From assembly GCA_948144175.1 (NCBI GenBank), contig CANXME010000045.1, forward strand, positions 84,952 through 148,951: DNA of 64,000 nucleotides, written 5' to 3'. This DNA comes from Closterium sp. NIES-65. Taxonomy: Eukaryota > Streptophyta > Zygnematophyceae > Desmidiales > Closteriaceae. Position 1 is the first letter of the stretch; every line of letters begins with the position of its first letter. Under the pieces are notes generated by a model, which saw only the letters and a program-made list of their open reading frames with translations, was not told where the DNA came from and made no database searches. Positions 25,488 through 35,500 of this stretch are shown one piece after another. Both the position numbers and the translations under genes were made by a program.

Positions 25488-28400
25488 ATGGCCACCCCCA
25501 ATGTTCTTACTTTTGACGCTGAGGGGAGGGCCATTGACTTTGCCGTCTGGATTGAAGACCTGCAGCTGTACTTACTGTGTGATGCGATAGATGAGGTCTC
25601 TCTCTTTGACTTTGTCTCTGGCGCTGTCCCTGCCCCACCTGCTGATGCTGACTCTGCCGTTCGCTCCAAGTGGGCGACCCGCGATGCTGCTGCACGTCTT
25701 GTTGTGCGTCGCCACCTCCCTTCCTCTGAGCGTGCCCACTTTAGTCAGTGCAAGACCGCTCAGGCCTTGTACGACGCTGTAGTTGCACGCTACTCCTCCC
25801 CTTCCTCCGCTACCCTTAGCCGCCTCATGCTACCGTTTCTCTTCCCTGACCTCGCTTCCTTTCCCACTGTCGCTGACCTCGTTACCCACCTCCGTGCTAG
25901 TGACACCCGCTACCGCGCTGCCCTTCCTGCTGAGTTCCGCGCTGCGAACCCTCCTCCCATGTACATCACTCTCTACTTTCTCGTCACCCGTCTCCCTGAG
26001 TCCCTTCGTGTCGTTAGGGACCGGTTTCTCTCTGTCTGTCCCACCACTCTCACTGTCGACCTCCTTGAGGAGTCCCTGCTAGCGGCTGAGAAGAGTATTG
26101 TCGCTGTAGGGGCCTCTCGGGGTGACCCTCGCACCCCCATCTTTGAGGGGTGTGGTCCTTCCCCCCTGCTGCTCTCTGTCGCCTCTGCCGCTGCGGCCGA
26201 CCTCGCTGGTTTTGAGTCGGTCGGCGCGGCGTCTGCCCCCAGCGGCAGACGCCGCTCTGGCAAGGGCAAGGGGGGCAAGGGAGCGGGTGGAGCTAGAGGG
26301 GGCGGTGGAGGAGGCGGTGGGGGTAGCGGGGGGAGTGGGGGTGGCGGTGGGGGTGGTGGCGGGAGTGGAGGTACTGGTGGCGGCGGTGGAGGCGGAGGTG
26401 GCGGCGGAGGTGGTAGCGGAGGAGGCGGTGGGAGCGGTGGGAGCGACGGTCCTGGTGGGGGAGGTGGTGGTGGAGACGGGGGTGGCGGTGGAGGCGGGGG
26501 TGGCGGTGGAGGCGGGGGTCGGAGTGGCTCGTCCCAGCGGAGCAGCTCTGGGGGTGGTCAGCGCCAGCAGCAGCAGCAGCAGCAGCCGCAGCAGCAGCCA
26601 CAGCAGCAGCAGCGCTCTCGCACCGTCCCCGCCCCTCAGCAGCTCCGTGAGTGGTACTTGCAGCGTCAGCGTGGTGGTGCGCTTGGTCCCTGCCCCTACG
26701 TTCTTCGCACCGGTGACCGTGCAGGGGAGAGGTGTGGAGGCGCCCACACAGCCCGCCGCTGCTTTGGCCGCCTGACCGACGCCTGGCGTCAGCAGTTTCC
26801 GGAGGCCGCTGAGATCCCCCGCTGGGGAGAGCTGTCTAGGGCTGGTGTAGCTATTTATGATCTTGATTTTGATGCTATCCTCTCTGCTATGTATGCTGTG
26901 ACTGGTAGTGATGAGGATGACTGTTACCGGTGTTTCCCGCCCGACCCGGGCATTGGTACTGCCGCGTCAGGTACTAGTGAGGCTGCTGCTCTAGGTGCCA
27001 GTGCGTCTGTGCTCTCAGGTGCTGGTGAGTCTGCCCTCTCAGGTACTGTGTCGGCTTCGGCCTCTCACACCTTCACCCTTGACTCTGGAGCGTCTCGCTC
27101 CTTCTTTAGGGACCGCACCACTCTCACGCCGCTGAGTCGGCCGGTTGCGGTGTCCCTGGCTGACCCCTCTGGGGGGCCTGTCCTGTCTCGCTTCTCCACT
27201 GTCCTCCCGTGTCCGGCGGCCCCCTCTGGCACCCTGACTGGTCTCTACCTCCCCTCGTTCTCGACGAACTTGGTGAGTGGTGCTGACCTCCAGGATGCGG
27301 GTGTCCACCAGTTCACCCCTGCTCGTCAGCGGGTGACCCACTGCACGGAGGCGGATACAGGTCGCCACCTGGCTACGTTTACACGTCGGCCAGGGTCGAG
27401 CCTGTACACCCTGACCACTGCTTCTCCTCCAGGTGCTACGTCTGGTAGGGTCCCTTTGTCTGGTCAGGTGTTTGCTGCAGCGTCCAGGTCTGGTCCTGAG
27501 TCTGCCCCCTGCTCGTGTCGTCGTCTGTCTCACGAGACCCTCCTCTGGCACCACCGCCTTGGCCACCCCTCTCTGCTTCGGCTCAGAGGCATGGCCTCGC
27601 GAGTCCTTGTGTCTGGTCTTCCCCGGTCTCTCCCTCCCCTTCCTCCGGGCCCTGGCCCTACCTGTGTCCCATGTGTCGAGGGGCGCCAGCGTGCTGCCCC
27701 TCACTCCTCCCAGTTTCCTCCGACAGAGGCCCCGTTGCAGACGCTTCACATGGACGTGTGGGGCCCAGCCCGCGTCCGTGGACAGCGTCAGGAGCGCTAC
27801 TTCCTGCTGGTGGTTGACGACTACTCGCGTTACACCACAGTCTTCCCCTTGCGCAGCAAGGGTGAGGTCACTGAGGTGTTGATCGACTGGATCCGCGCAG
27901 CTCGTCTCCAGCTTCGGAGGAGCTTTGGCTCTGACTTCCCTGTTTTGCGTCTGCACTCGGACAGAGGCGGAGAGTTCTCCTCTGGCCTCCTGAGTGCCTA
28001 CTGTCGTGCGCGAGGCATCCGTCAGACCTTCACGCTTCCGGAATCACCACAGCAGAATGGGATTGCTGAGCGCCGCATTGGCATGGTCATGGACGTCGCT
28101 CGTACGTCCATGATGCATGCGGCTGCTCCCCATTTTCTGTGGCCGTTTGCGGTCAGGTACGCTGCGCACCAGATCAACCTCCACCCCAGGGTCTCTCGAC
28201 CGGAGACCTCCCCAGCCCTGCTGTGGACGGGGAAGGTTGGCGATGCGTCGGCGTTCCGGGTCTGGGGATCTCGGGCGTTTGTTCGCGACGTGTCTGCGGA
28301 CAAGCTGTCCCCTCGTGCTTCTCCCTGCGTCTTCCTGGGGTTCCCCCCCGACGCCCCTGGGTGGCAGTTTTACCACCCCACCTCTCGACGTGTTCTGTCC

Positions 28401-28592
28401 TCCCAGGACGTCACGTTCGAGGAGTCGGTACCCTACTACCGCCTCTTCCCCTACCGCACTCCGTCCCTCCCCCCACCCCCGCTCTTCTTGGTACCAGGTC
28501 CCCCCCCGGTAGTACCCCCTCCCCCCTCAGGGTCCTGCCCCTTCAGGTGTGTCCCAGGTAGACGCGGTCGAGCCTGTCGAGGTCACTGGTGA
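25488..28592 (+). pseudogene. Copia polyprotein copy 1, part 1: GAG, protease, integrase
   Basis: I chose the ATG at 25488 because it lies in a strong GCCATGG context; the frame is open a little upstream but without ATG. Residues 1-235 resemble the copia GAG (UBN2-like) region, with FAVWIEDLQLYLL and QALYDAVVARYSS. A long Gly-rich tract and a Gln-rich tract follow. The zinc knuckle is C402, C416, H420, C425. The protease aspartate is D532 in DSGAS. The integrase has its HHCC site (H689/H693, C726/C729) and catalytic D756, D825, E861, with D-x35-E spacing. An extra A near 28514 relative to copy 2 shifts the frame, so translation stops at 28592 before the RT. Confidence 0.92.
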
Positions 28593-31050
28593 CTCTGGTG
28601 CTGCTGCGGGAGCTGAGCCTGGGGGTGCGGAGTCTGGGGGTGCTGAGCCTAGGGGTGCTGGGCCTGGGGGTGCTATGCCTGGGGGTGCTGGGCCTGGAGG
28701 TGCCGAGCCTGGGGGTGCTGTGCCAGGGGGTGCTGTGCCTAGGGGTGCTGAGCCTGGGGGTGCTGCGCCTGGGGGTGCTGTGCCTGGGGGTGCTGGGCCT
28801 GGAGGTGCCGAGCCTGGGGGTGCTGTGCCTGGGGGTGCTGTGCCTAGGGGTGCTGAGCCTGGGGGTGCTGAGCCTGGGGGTGCTGTGCCTGGGGGTGCTT
28901 CGTCTCGCCGGGAGCCACTCTCCCCACAGGAGCTGCGTGAGTGGTTTGCCAGGCGCTGGAGGCGTGCTGCTGGTGCTGGTGGTTCTTCGGCTGCAGAGGG
29001 TACTGCTGCCGCGCGTCCCGCCGGTGCTCGTACTGTGGGTGCTGGAGCTGCTGGGTCTGAGAGTTCTCCTGGAGCTGGTACTGCTGAGGGTGTTGGCGCT
29101 GAGCCTGCCGTTGGCGGTCCGACTGACAGTGCTCCTGGTGCTGCTGCTGGAGGTTCTGGAGCTTCTGGTGGTGCTGCTGGAGGTGCTGCTGGAGTGGGTG
29201 CTCCTGCCGGGGCTGCTGGTGCTGTTCCTGCTGTTTCTAGCGTCGCCGCGCGGCCCCGACCGTACTTCGTTCCGCTCCTGCAGCAGGTTCTTGGTCTTAC
29301 ACCTCCTCCTCCTCCCTTAGAGGGTCCGCAGCCTGTCCGGTCACAGCCACAGCTACAGCTTGCCTCCCCTTTGCCTGCTCCTTCTCCCTACGCTGGTCCG
29401 ACTGGAGGTCTTACTGAGCGTCGTGAGCCTTCGTCTCGTCCTGTGTCGCCTGTTCGTACTGAGCGCGCTAGTGGTCGCGGGTCGCGTCAGCGTCCTCCTC
29501 CTGTCCCTGGCACGCACCGGATGTCACTGCGTCCGTCCACTGCTCCTCTGCGTGCCCCTTTGCCTTCTCCTCCTGCTTCCTCTCTTCCTGCTCTTGCCGA
29601 CCCGGAGTCGGACTCTCTTCGTGCTGCCAGTCCTACTGTCACGCGTCTCCTTGCTACTGCTGTCACTGACCCGTCCTTCGAGTCGTCTGCTGCGTCTGCC
29701 CTTGTCACTGAGCTTGTCGACTTTGCTGCGCGCTGTCGTCTAGACTACGCTGCTCGTCTTGTCACTGAGTCTGAGTCCGCCTGTCCTCCGTCCGTCGGGG
29801 GTGAGTGTGCCCTTGGCACGGACGTCCTTGAGGACAGGCAGGAGGAGTTCCAGTGTCTGGCCGCCGCTTCACCTCGTCTCGCGTCTGTACTGCTAGCCCC
29901 TGAGGGAGACCCGGATGCACCAGACATCCCGACTCCGCGCTCTTACGCGGAGGCGATAGAGGGTCCCTACTCCTCTCAGTGGCAGGCAGCTATGGATGCA
30001 GAGATGGCTTCCTGGAAGTCCACAGGCACCTACGTTGACGCTGTTCCCCCTCCTGGGGCGAACATCGTCAGTGGCATGTGGATTTTCAGGGTGAAGCGGC
30101 CGCCGGGTTCTCCGCCTGTCTTCAAGGCGCGTTACGTGGCTCGTGGCTTCAGTCAGCGGCAGGGGGTTGACTACTTTCAGACCTTCTCCCCCACCCCGAA
30201 GATGACCACTCTTCGGGTTCTGCTGCACGTTGCTGCTCACCGTGACTACGAGCTGCACTCTCTCGACTTCAACACAGCTTTCTTGCAGGGCAGCCTGCAC
30301 GAGGAGATCTGGCTGCGTCGCCCACCTGGCTTCACTGGGTCTTTCCCTCCTGGTACCCAGTGGAGTCTCCGGCGTCCAGTCTACGGTCTCTGCCAGGCGC
30401 CACGTGAGTGGCACGACACACTGAGGACTACGCTCGCGGCACTTGGGTTTGCTCCTTCTACTGCCGACCCGTCGCTGTTTGTGCGCACCGACACCTCTCT
30501 GCCGCCGTTCTACATCTTCGTGTACGTCGACGACTTGGTCTTTGCCACAGCTGACACTGCTGGACTCGCCTACGTGAAGTCCGAGCTGCAGAAGAGACAC
30601 ACGTGCACTGACCTGGGTGAACTGCGCAGCTACCTTGGCTTGCAGATCACCCGGGACAGAGCACGCCGCACCATTACCCTAACTCAGTCACACATGGTGC
30701 AGCAGGTCCTTCAGCGCTTCGGCTTCACGTACTCCTCGCCTCAGGCCACTCCTCTGCCTACTCGCCACTCACTCTCAGCTCTGCCTTCGGATGAGTCCGT
30801 AGAGTCGAGTGGCCCGTTTGCAGAGCTTGTTGGCTGCCTCATGTACCTGATGACCTGCACACGACCTGACCTCGCATACCCTCTTAGCATTCTCGCACGC
30901 TTTGTTGCTCCTGGGAGACACCGACCAGAGCACATGGCTGCAGCGAAGAGGGTGTTGCGCTACTTGTGCAGTACGTCGGGCATGGGGCTAGTGCTTGGAG
31001 GGCGCAGTCCAGTGGTCCTCACATGGGCACGCAGACGCTTCTTGGGCTGA
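28513..31050 (+). pseudogene. Copia polyprotein copy 1, part 2: linker and reverse transcriptase
   Basis: This open frame continues the polyprotein in another phase after the 28514 insertion and has no start codon of its own. It begins in the Pro-rich end of the integrase, crosses the PGGA repeat linker and a QELREWF motif (28927-28947), then enters the RT. RT landmarks are SQWQAAMDAEM, the LDFNTAFLQG aspartate and YVDD at 30523-30534. The conserved VYGL(K/R)QAP segment reads VYGLCQAP (Cys codon 30391-30393). A second inserted base near 31023 shifts the frame just before RNase H, and the phase stops at 31050. Confidence 0.9.
28612..28899 (+). repeat. 15-bp coding minisatellite in the integrase-RT linker, copy 1
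   Basis: About 19 units of GCTGAGCCTGGGGGT encode a PGGA(E/V/M/G) pentapeptide repeat. All three forward phases are open here, which creates spurious Leu-rich frames. Low-complexity spacers in this place are common in copia polyproteins. Confidence 0.88.
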
Positions 31051-31579
31051 CGACCAGGCTACGCAGCGGTCGTCACAGGGTTACACCTTCAGCCTTGGTT
31101 CCGGCTCTGTCTCGTGGCGGGCTACCCGCTCGTCTTCTGTTCTCGGCTCCAGTTGTGAGGCTGAGATCTACGCTGGGGCTATGGCTGCACAGGAGTTACG
31201 CTGGCTCACCTACCTGCTGACCGACCTTGGAGAGCAGCCTCGTTCTCCTCCAGTCCTGTACGTAGACAACAAGGCCATGCTGGCCTTGTGTCGAGAGCAG
31301 CGACTGGAGCACAGAACGAAGCACATTGCTCTCCGCTACTTTCTTGCTCGTGAGCTACAGCAGCGTGGACAGTTGCGACTTGCGTACGTGGCCTCTGAGG
31401 CCAACACTGCTGATGTCTTCACCAAGGCACTTGCGCCTTGTGATCATTCAGCGTTGTTGCACGCAGTTGGGTCTTGTGCCTGTCTTGCCTCACTTGCTCT
31501 CCTCTTGACCTTGCTTGTACCTTCGCCTATATATACTCTTGCTCTTGCTTGCTTGACTCTTGTATATCTCTATATATGA
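31024..31579 (+). pseudogene. Copia polyprotein copy 1, part 3: RNase H
   Basis: The RNase H domain resumes in a third phase: GHADASWADD, SSCEAEIYA, the YVDNKA aspartate near 31265, HRTKHIALRYF and ANTADVFTKAL are visible. A third extra base (T near 31446) replaces the normal C-terminus, so the frame runs to 31579 rather than to the stop homologous to that of copy 2 (31506-31508). Confidence 0.88.
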
Positions 31580-31710
31580 TCTTGCATGTGAACTGGCCTT
31601 CTGGCCTTTGAACTTGTGCTCGGAATGCGTGGTGACTTTGTGATCCACCCTGAGCTTTGCTTTGCTTTGCTTGACTGGTCTTGTGACCCCTTGTTCTCCC
31701 CCACTTTGCC

Positions 31711-31720
31711 TATGGGGGTG
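31711..31720 (+). other. Polypurine tract, forward copy 1
   Basis: TATGGGGGTG lies directly against the 3' LTR, the expected position of the plus-strand DNA primer. The preceding CCCCCACTTTGCC is also conserved in the reverse-strand family. Confidence 0.8.
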
Positions 31721-31851
31721 TGTCAGAACATATAGCTTACTTGTTTCTGTAGGCTATAGTGGGGTATCCCATAGGGGGTACAACACAATTAGGGTTTCCT
31801 ATTTGTATTCACTTCACTTCATAGTCATTCATTCTCGTTCACACTTTCTCA
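31721..31851 (+). repeat. 3' LTR, forward copy 1
   Basis: 131 bp, TG to CA, one base different from the 5' LTR. It is followed at 31852 by GCTAG, the right target-site duplicate, and then satellite B. Confidence 0.96.
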
Positions 31852-32173
31852 GCTAGGCCCTTTTTCTTTTTATTTTGCACACGCTAGGCCCTTGTTCTTT
31901 TTATTTTGCACACGCTAGGCCCTTGTTCTTGCTATTTTGCATACCCTATGCCCTTGTTCTTTTTATTTTGCACACGCTAGGCCCTTGTTCTTGCAATTTT
32001 GCACATGCTAGACCCTTGTTCTTTTTATTTTGCACACGCTAGGCCCTTGTTCTTTTTATTTTGCACACTCTAGGCCCTTGTTCTTTTTATTTTGCATACG
32101 CTAGGCCCTTGTTCTTTTTATTTTGCATACGCTAGGCCCTTATTCTTTTTATTTTGCACACGCTAGGCCCTTG
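31852..32173 (+). repeat. Satellite B spacer between copy 1 and the reverse element
   Basis: Ten or so 31-bp units, 322 bp in all, ending in CCTTG (32169-32173), the left target duplicate of the reverse element. The order of variants matches 51070-51391 after copy 2, and the length is identical. Confidence 0.95.
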
Positions 32174-32305
32174 TGTGAGAATAAGCGAACAGGGATGGAT
32201 CAACTAGAAGTGAAAAGAGTACAAGTAGTAAACCCTAGAATTGTGTACCCCCTATAGGCTAACCCACTGTAGCCTACACAAGTATAACATATATAATGTT
32301 TGACA
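32174..32305 (-). repeat. 3' LTR of the reverse element
   Basis: 132 bp; read on the minus strand it runs from TGTCAAACATTATATATG to CTTATTCTCACA. It is identical to 38764-38895. Confidence 0.96.
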
Positions 32306-32315
32306 CACCCCCATA
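32306..32315 (-). other. Polypurine tract of the reverse element
   Basis: On the minus strand CCTATGGGGG abuts the 3' LTR. The forward family has the same tract with an extra TG. Confidence 0.78.
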
Positions 32316-32511
32316 GGCAAAGTGGGGGAGAACAAGGGGTCACAAGACCAGTCAAGCAAAGCAAAGCAAGCTCAGGGTGGATCACAAAGTCACCACACAG
32401 TCCGAGCACAAGAGTAGGGCCAGAGGCCAGTTCACATGCAGGAGTACAGACATATATGTAAAACTAGACAAGCAAGAGCAGGTATATATATATGTCACAG
32501 TACAAGTAAAG

Positions 32512-35500
32512 TCAAGAGGAGAGCAAGTGAGGTAAGACAGACACAAGACCCAGCTGGGTGCAAAAGCGCTGATGATCACAAGGCGCGAGTGCCTTGGTGA
32601 ACACATCAGCAGTGTTGGCCTCAGAGGCCACGTACGCAAGTCGCAACTGACCACGCTGCTGCAGCTCACGAGCAAGGAAGTAGCGGAGAGCAATGTGCTT
32701 CGTTCTGTGCTCCAAGCGCTGCTCTCGACACAAGGCCAGCATGGCCTTGTTGTCTACGTACAGCACTGGAGGAGAACGAGGCGGCTCTCCAAGGTCAGTC
32801 AGCAGGTAGGTGAGCCAGCGAAGCTCCTGTGCAGCCATGGCCCCGGCGTAGATCTCAGCCTCACAACTGGAGCCGAGAACCGAAGACGAGCGAGTAGACC
32901 GCCACGAGACAGAGCCGGAACCAAGGCTGAAGGTGTAACCCTGTGACGACCGCTGCGTAGCCTGGTCGTCAGCCCAAGAAGCGTCCGCGTGGCCGGTAAG
33001 GACCACTGGACTCCGCCCTCCAAGCACAAGCCCCATGCCCGACGTACTGCACAGGTAGCGCAATACCCTCTTCGCTGCAGCCATGTGCTCTGGTCTGTGT
33101 CTCCCAGGAGCAACATAGCGTGCAAGAATGCTCAGAGGATATGCAAGGTCAGGTCGTGTGCAGGTCATCAGGTACATGAGGCAGCCAACAAGCTCTGCAT
33201 ACGGACCACTCGACTCTACGGACTCATCCGAAGGCAGAGCTGAGAGTGAGTGGCGAGTAGGCAGAGGAGTGGCCTGAGGCGAGGAGTACGTGAAGCCGAA
33301 GCGCTGAAGGACCTGCTGCACCATGTGTGACTGAGTCAAGGTAATGGTGCGGCGTGCTCTGTCCCGAGTGATCTGCAAGCCAAGGTAGCTGCGCAGTTCA
33401 CCCAGGTCTGTGCACGTGTGTCTCTTCAGCAGTTCGGACTTCACGTAGGCGAGTCCAGCAGTGTCCGCTGTGGCAAAGACCAAGTCGTCGACGTACACGA
33501 GGATGTAGAACGGCGGCAGTGAAGTGTCGGTGCGCAGAAACAGCGACGGGTCAGCAGTAGAAGGAGCAAACCCAAGAGCCGCAAGCGTAGTCCTCACTGT
33601 GTCGTGCCACTCACGCGGTGCCTGGCGGAGACCGTAGACTGGCCGTCGGAGGCTCCACTGGGTGCCAGGAGGGAAAGTCCCAGTGAAGCCAGGTGGACGG
33701 CGCAGCCAGATCTCCTCGTGCAGGCTACCCTGCAGGAACGCAGTGCTGAAGTCGAGAGAGTGAAGCTCGTAGTCGCGCTGAGCGGCTATGTGCAGCAGCA
33801 CCCGAAGAGTGGTCATCTTCGGGGTGGGAGAGAAGGTCTGAAAGTAGTCAACTCCCTGCCGCTGACTGAAGCCACGAGCAACGTACCGCGCCTTGAAGAC
33901 AGGTGGAGAGCCCGGCGGCCGCTTCACCCGGAAGATCCACATGCCACTGACGATGTTCGCCCCAGGAGGGGGAACTGCGTCAACGTAGGTGCCTGTGGAC
34001 TTCCAGGAAGCCATCTCTGCATCCATAGCTGCCTGCCACTGAGAGGAGTAGGGACCCTCTACGGCCTCCGCGTAAGAACGCGGAGTCGGGATGTCTAGTG
34101 CATCCGGGTCTCCCTCAGGGGCAAGCAGTACAGACGCGAGATGAGGTGAAGCAGCCGCTAGACACTGTAACTCCTCCTGTCTGTCCTCTAGGACGTCCGT
34201 GCCAAGAGCACACTCACCCCCGACGGACGGAGGACAGACAGACGCAGACTCAGCAACAAGACCAGCAGCGTAGTCGAGACGACAGCGAGCAGCAAAGTCA
34301 ACGAGCTCAGCGACTAGAGCAGACGCAGCAGTGGACTCAAAAGAGGGGTCAGTGACGACAGTAGCAAGCAGACGCGTGACAGTAGGACTGGCAGCGCGAA
34401 GAGAGTCCGACTCAGGGTCGGCAAGCGCAGGAAGAGAGGACTCAGGAGGAGAAGGCAAAGGGGCACGCAGAGGAGCAGTGGACGGACGCAGAGACATCCG
34501 GTGCGTGCCAGGGACAGGAGGAGGACGCTGACGCGAACCGCGACCACTAGCGCGAGCAGCACGAACACGCGACGCGGGACGAGACGCAGGCTCACGACGC
34601 TCAGCAAGACCTCCAGTAGGACCAGTGTAAGGAGAGGGAGCAGGCAGAGGAGAGGAAGGCTCCAACAGTGACTGCGACTGGACAGGCTGTGGACACTCTA
34701 CCGAAGGAGAAAGACCAAGAACCTGCTGTAGGAGCGGAACGAAGTACGGCCGAGGCCGCGCGGCAGCTCCAGACTCAGCAGGGACAGCACCAGCACCCTC
34801 AGCGACAGCACCAGCGCCACCCACACCTCCAGCGGCAGGACCAACAGCAGTAGGCTCAGCACGAACGCCCTCAGCACCTCCAGCTCCAGGAGGACCCGCA
34901 GGTCCAGCAGCTCCGGGACCGGCAGCACCCGCACCCTCGACGGTCGAAGAAGCTCCAGCTCCAGCTCCAGCTCCAGCAGCACCTCCAGACTCAGCAGCAC
35001 GCCTCCTGCGGCGAGCGTACCACTCGCGCAGTTCCTGTGGAGAGAGGGGCTCCCGGCGAGACGCAGCAGCAGGAGAAACCCCAGGCTCAGCAGCTCCAGA
35101 CGCAGCACCCCCAGGCTCAGCAGCTCCCGACCCAGCACCCCCAGACCCATCACCTCCAGGCACAGCACCCCCCGGCTCAGCACCCCCAGGCTCCGCACCC
35201 TCCGCAGTAGCACCCGCAGGCCCAGTACCCCCAGCAGTAGCACCCCCAGGCTCAGCACCCCCGCGCACAGCACCCCCAGAGTCAGCACCCCCAGGCTCAG
35301 CACCCGCAGCAGCACCAGAGTCACCTGTAACCTCGACCGGGTCAACGGCGTCTACCTGGGACACACCTGAGGGGGCAGGAACCTGAGGGGGGAGGGGGTC
35401 TACCGGGGGGGGAACCGGTACAAGGAAGTCCGGGGGAGGGGGGAGGGAAGGAGTGCGGTAGGGGAAGAGACGGTAGAAGGGGACTGACTCGTCGAACGTG

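Larger units (their letters stand above)
24072..31851 (+). mobile_element. Ty1/copia LTR retrotransposon, forward family, copy 1 (degenerate)
   Basis: A 7780-bp element is bounded by 131-bp direct repeats starting TG and ending CA, with a primer-binding site after the first and a purine tract before the second. The flanks are GATAG on the left and GCTAG on the right, a 5-bp target duplication with one mismatch. The internal order GAG, protease, integrase, RT, RNase H defines Ty1/copia. The LTRs differ at one base (C at 24076, A at 31725), so the element is young. Three single-base insertions relative to copy 2 (near 28514, 31023 and 31446) break the polyprotein, so it should be non-autonomous if those bases are real. 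No envelope-like gene is present. Confidence 0.96.

Noticed and set aside
26079-28376. Long minus-strand frames opposite GAG, integrase and RT, for example 27039-27956
   Set aside because: GC-rich codon use in the polyprotein leaves antisense phases open. The same shadows appear in each copy and none has a recognisable domain.
28589-29320. Leu/Val-rich 243-codon frame resembling a membrane protein (also 47808-48539)
   Set aside because: It is the PGGA linker minisatellite read in another phase; the polyprotein phase has the conserved flanking motifs.
31509-31720. Possible envelope-like or extra gene between RNase H and the 3' LTR
   Set aside because: Only about 210 bp in each element, AT-rich with TATATA runs and stops, and conserved mainly near the purine tract. 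It is an untranslated region.
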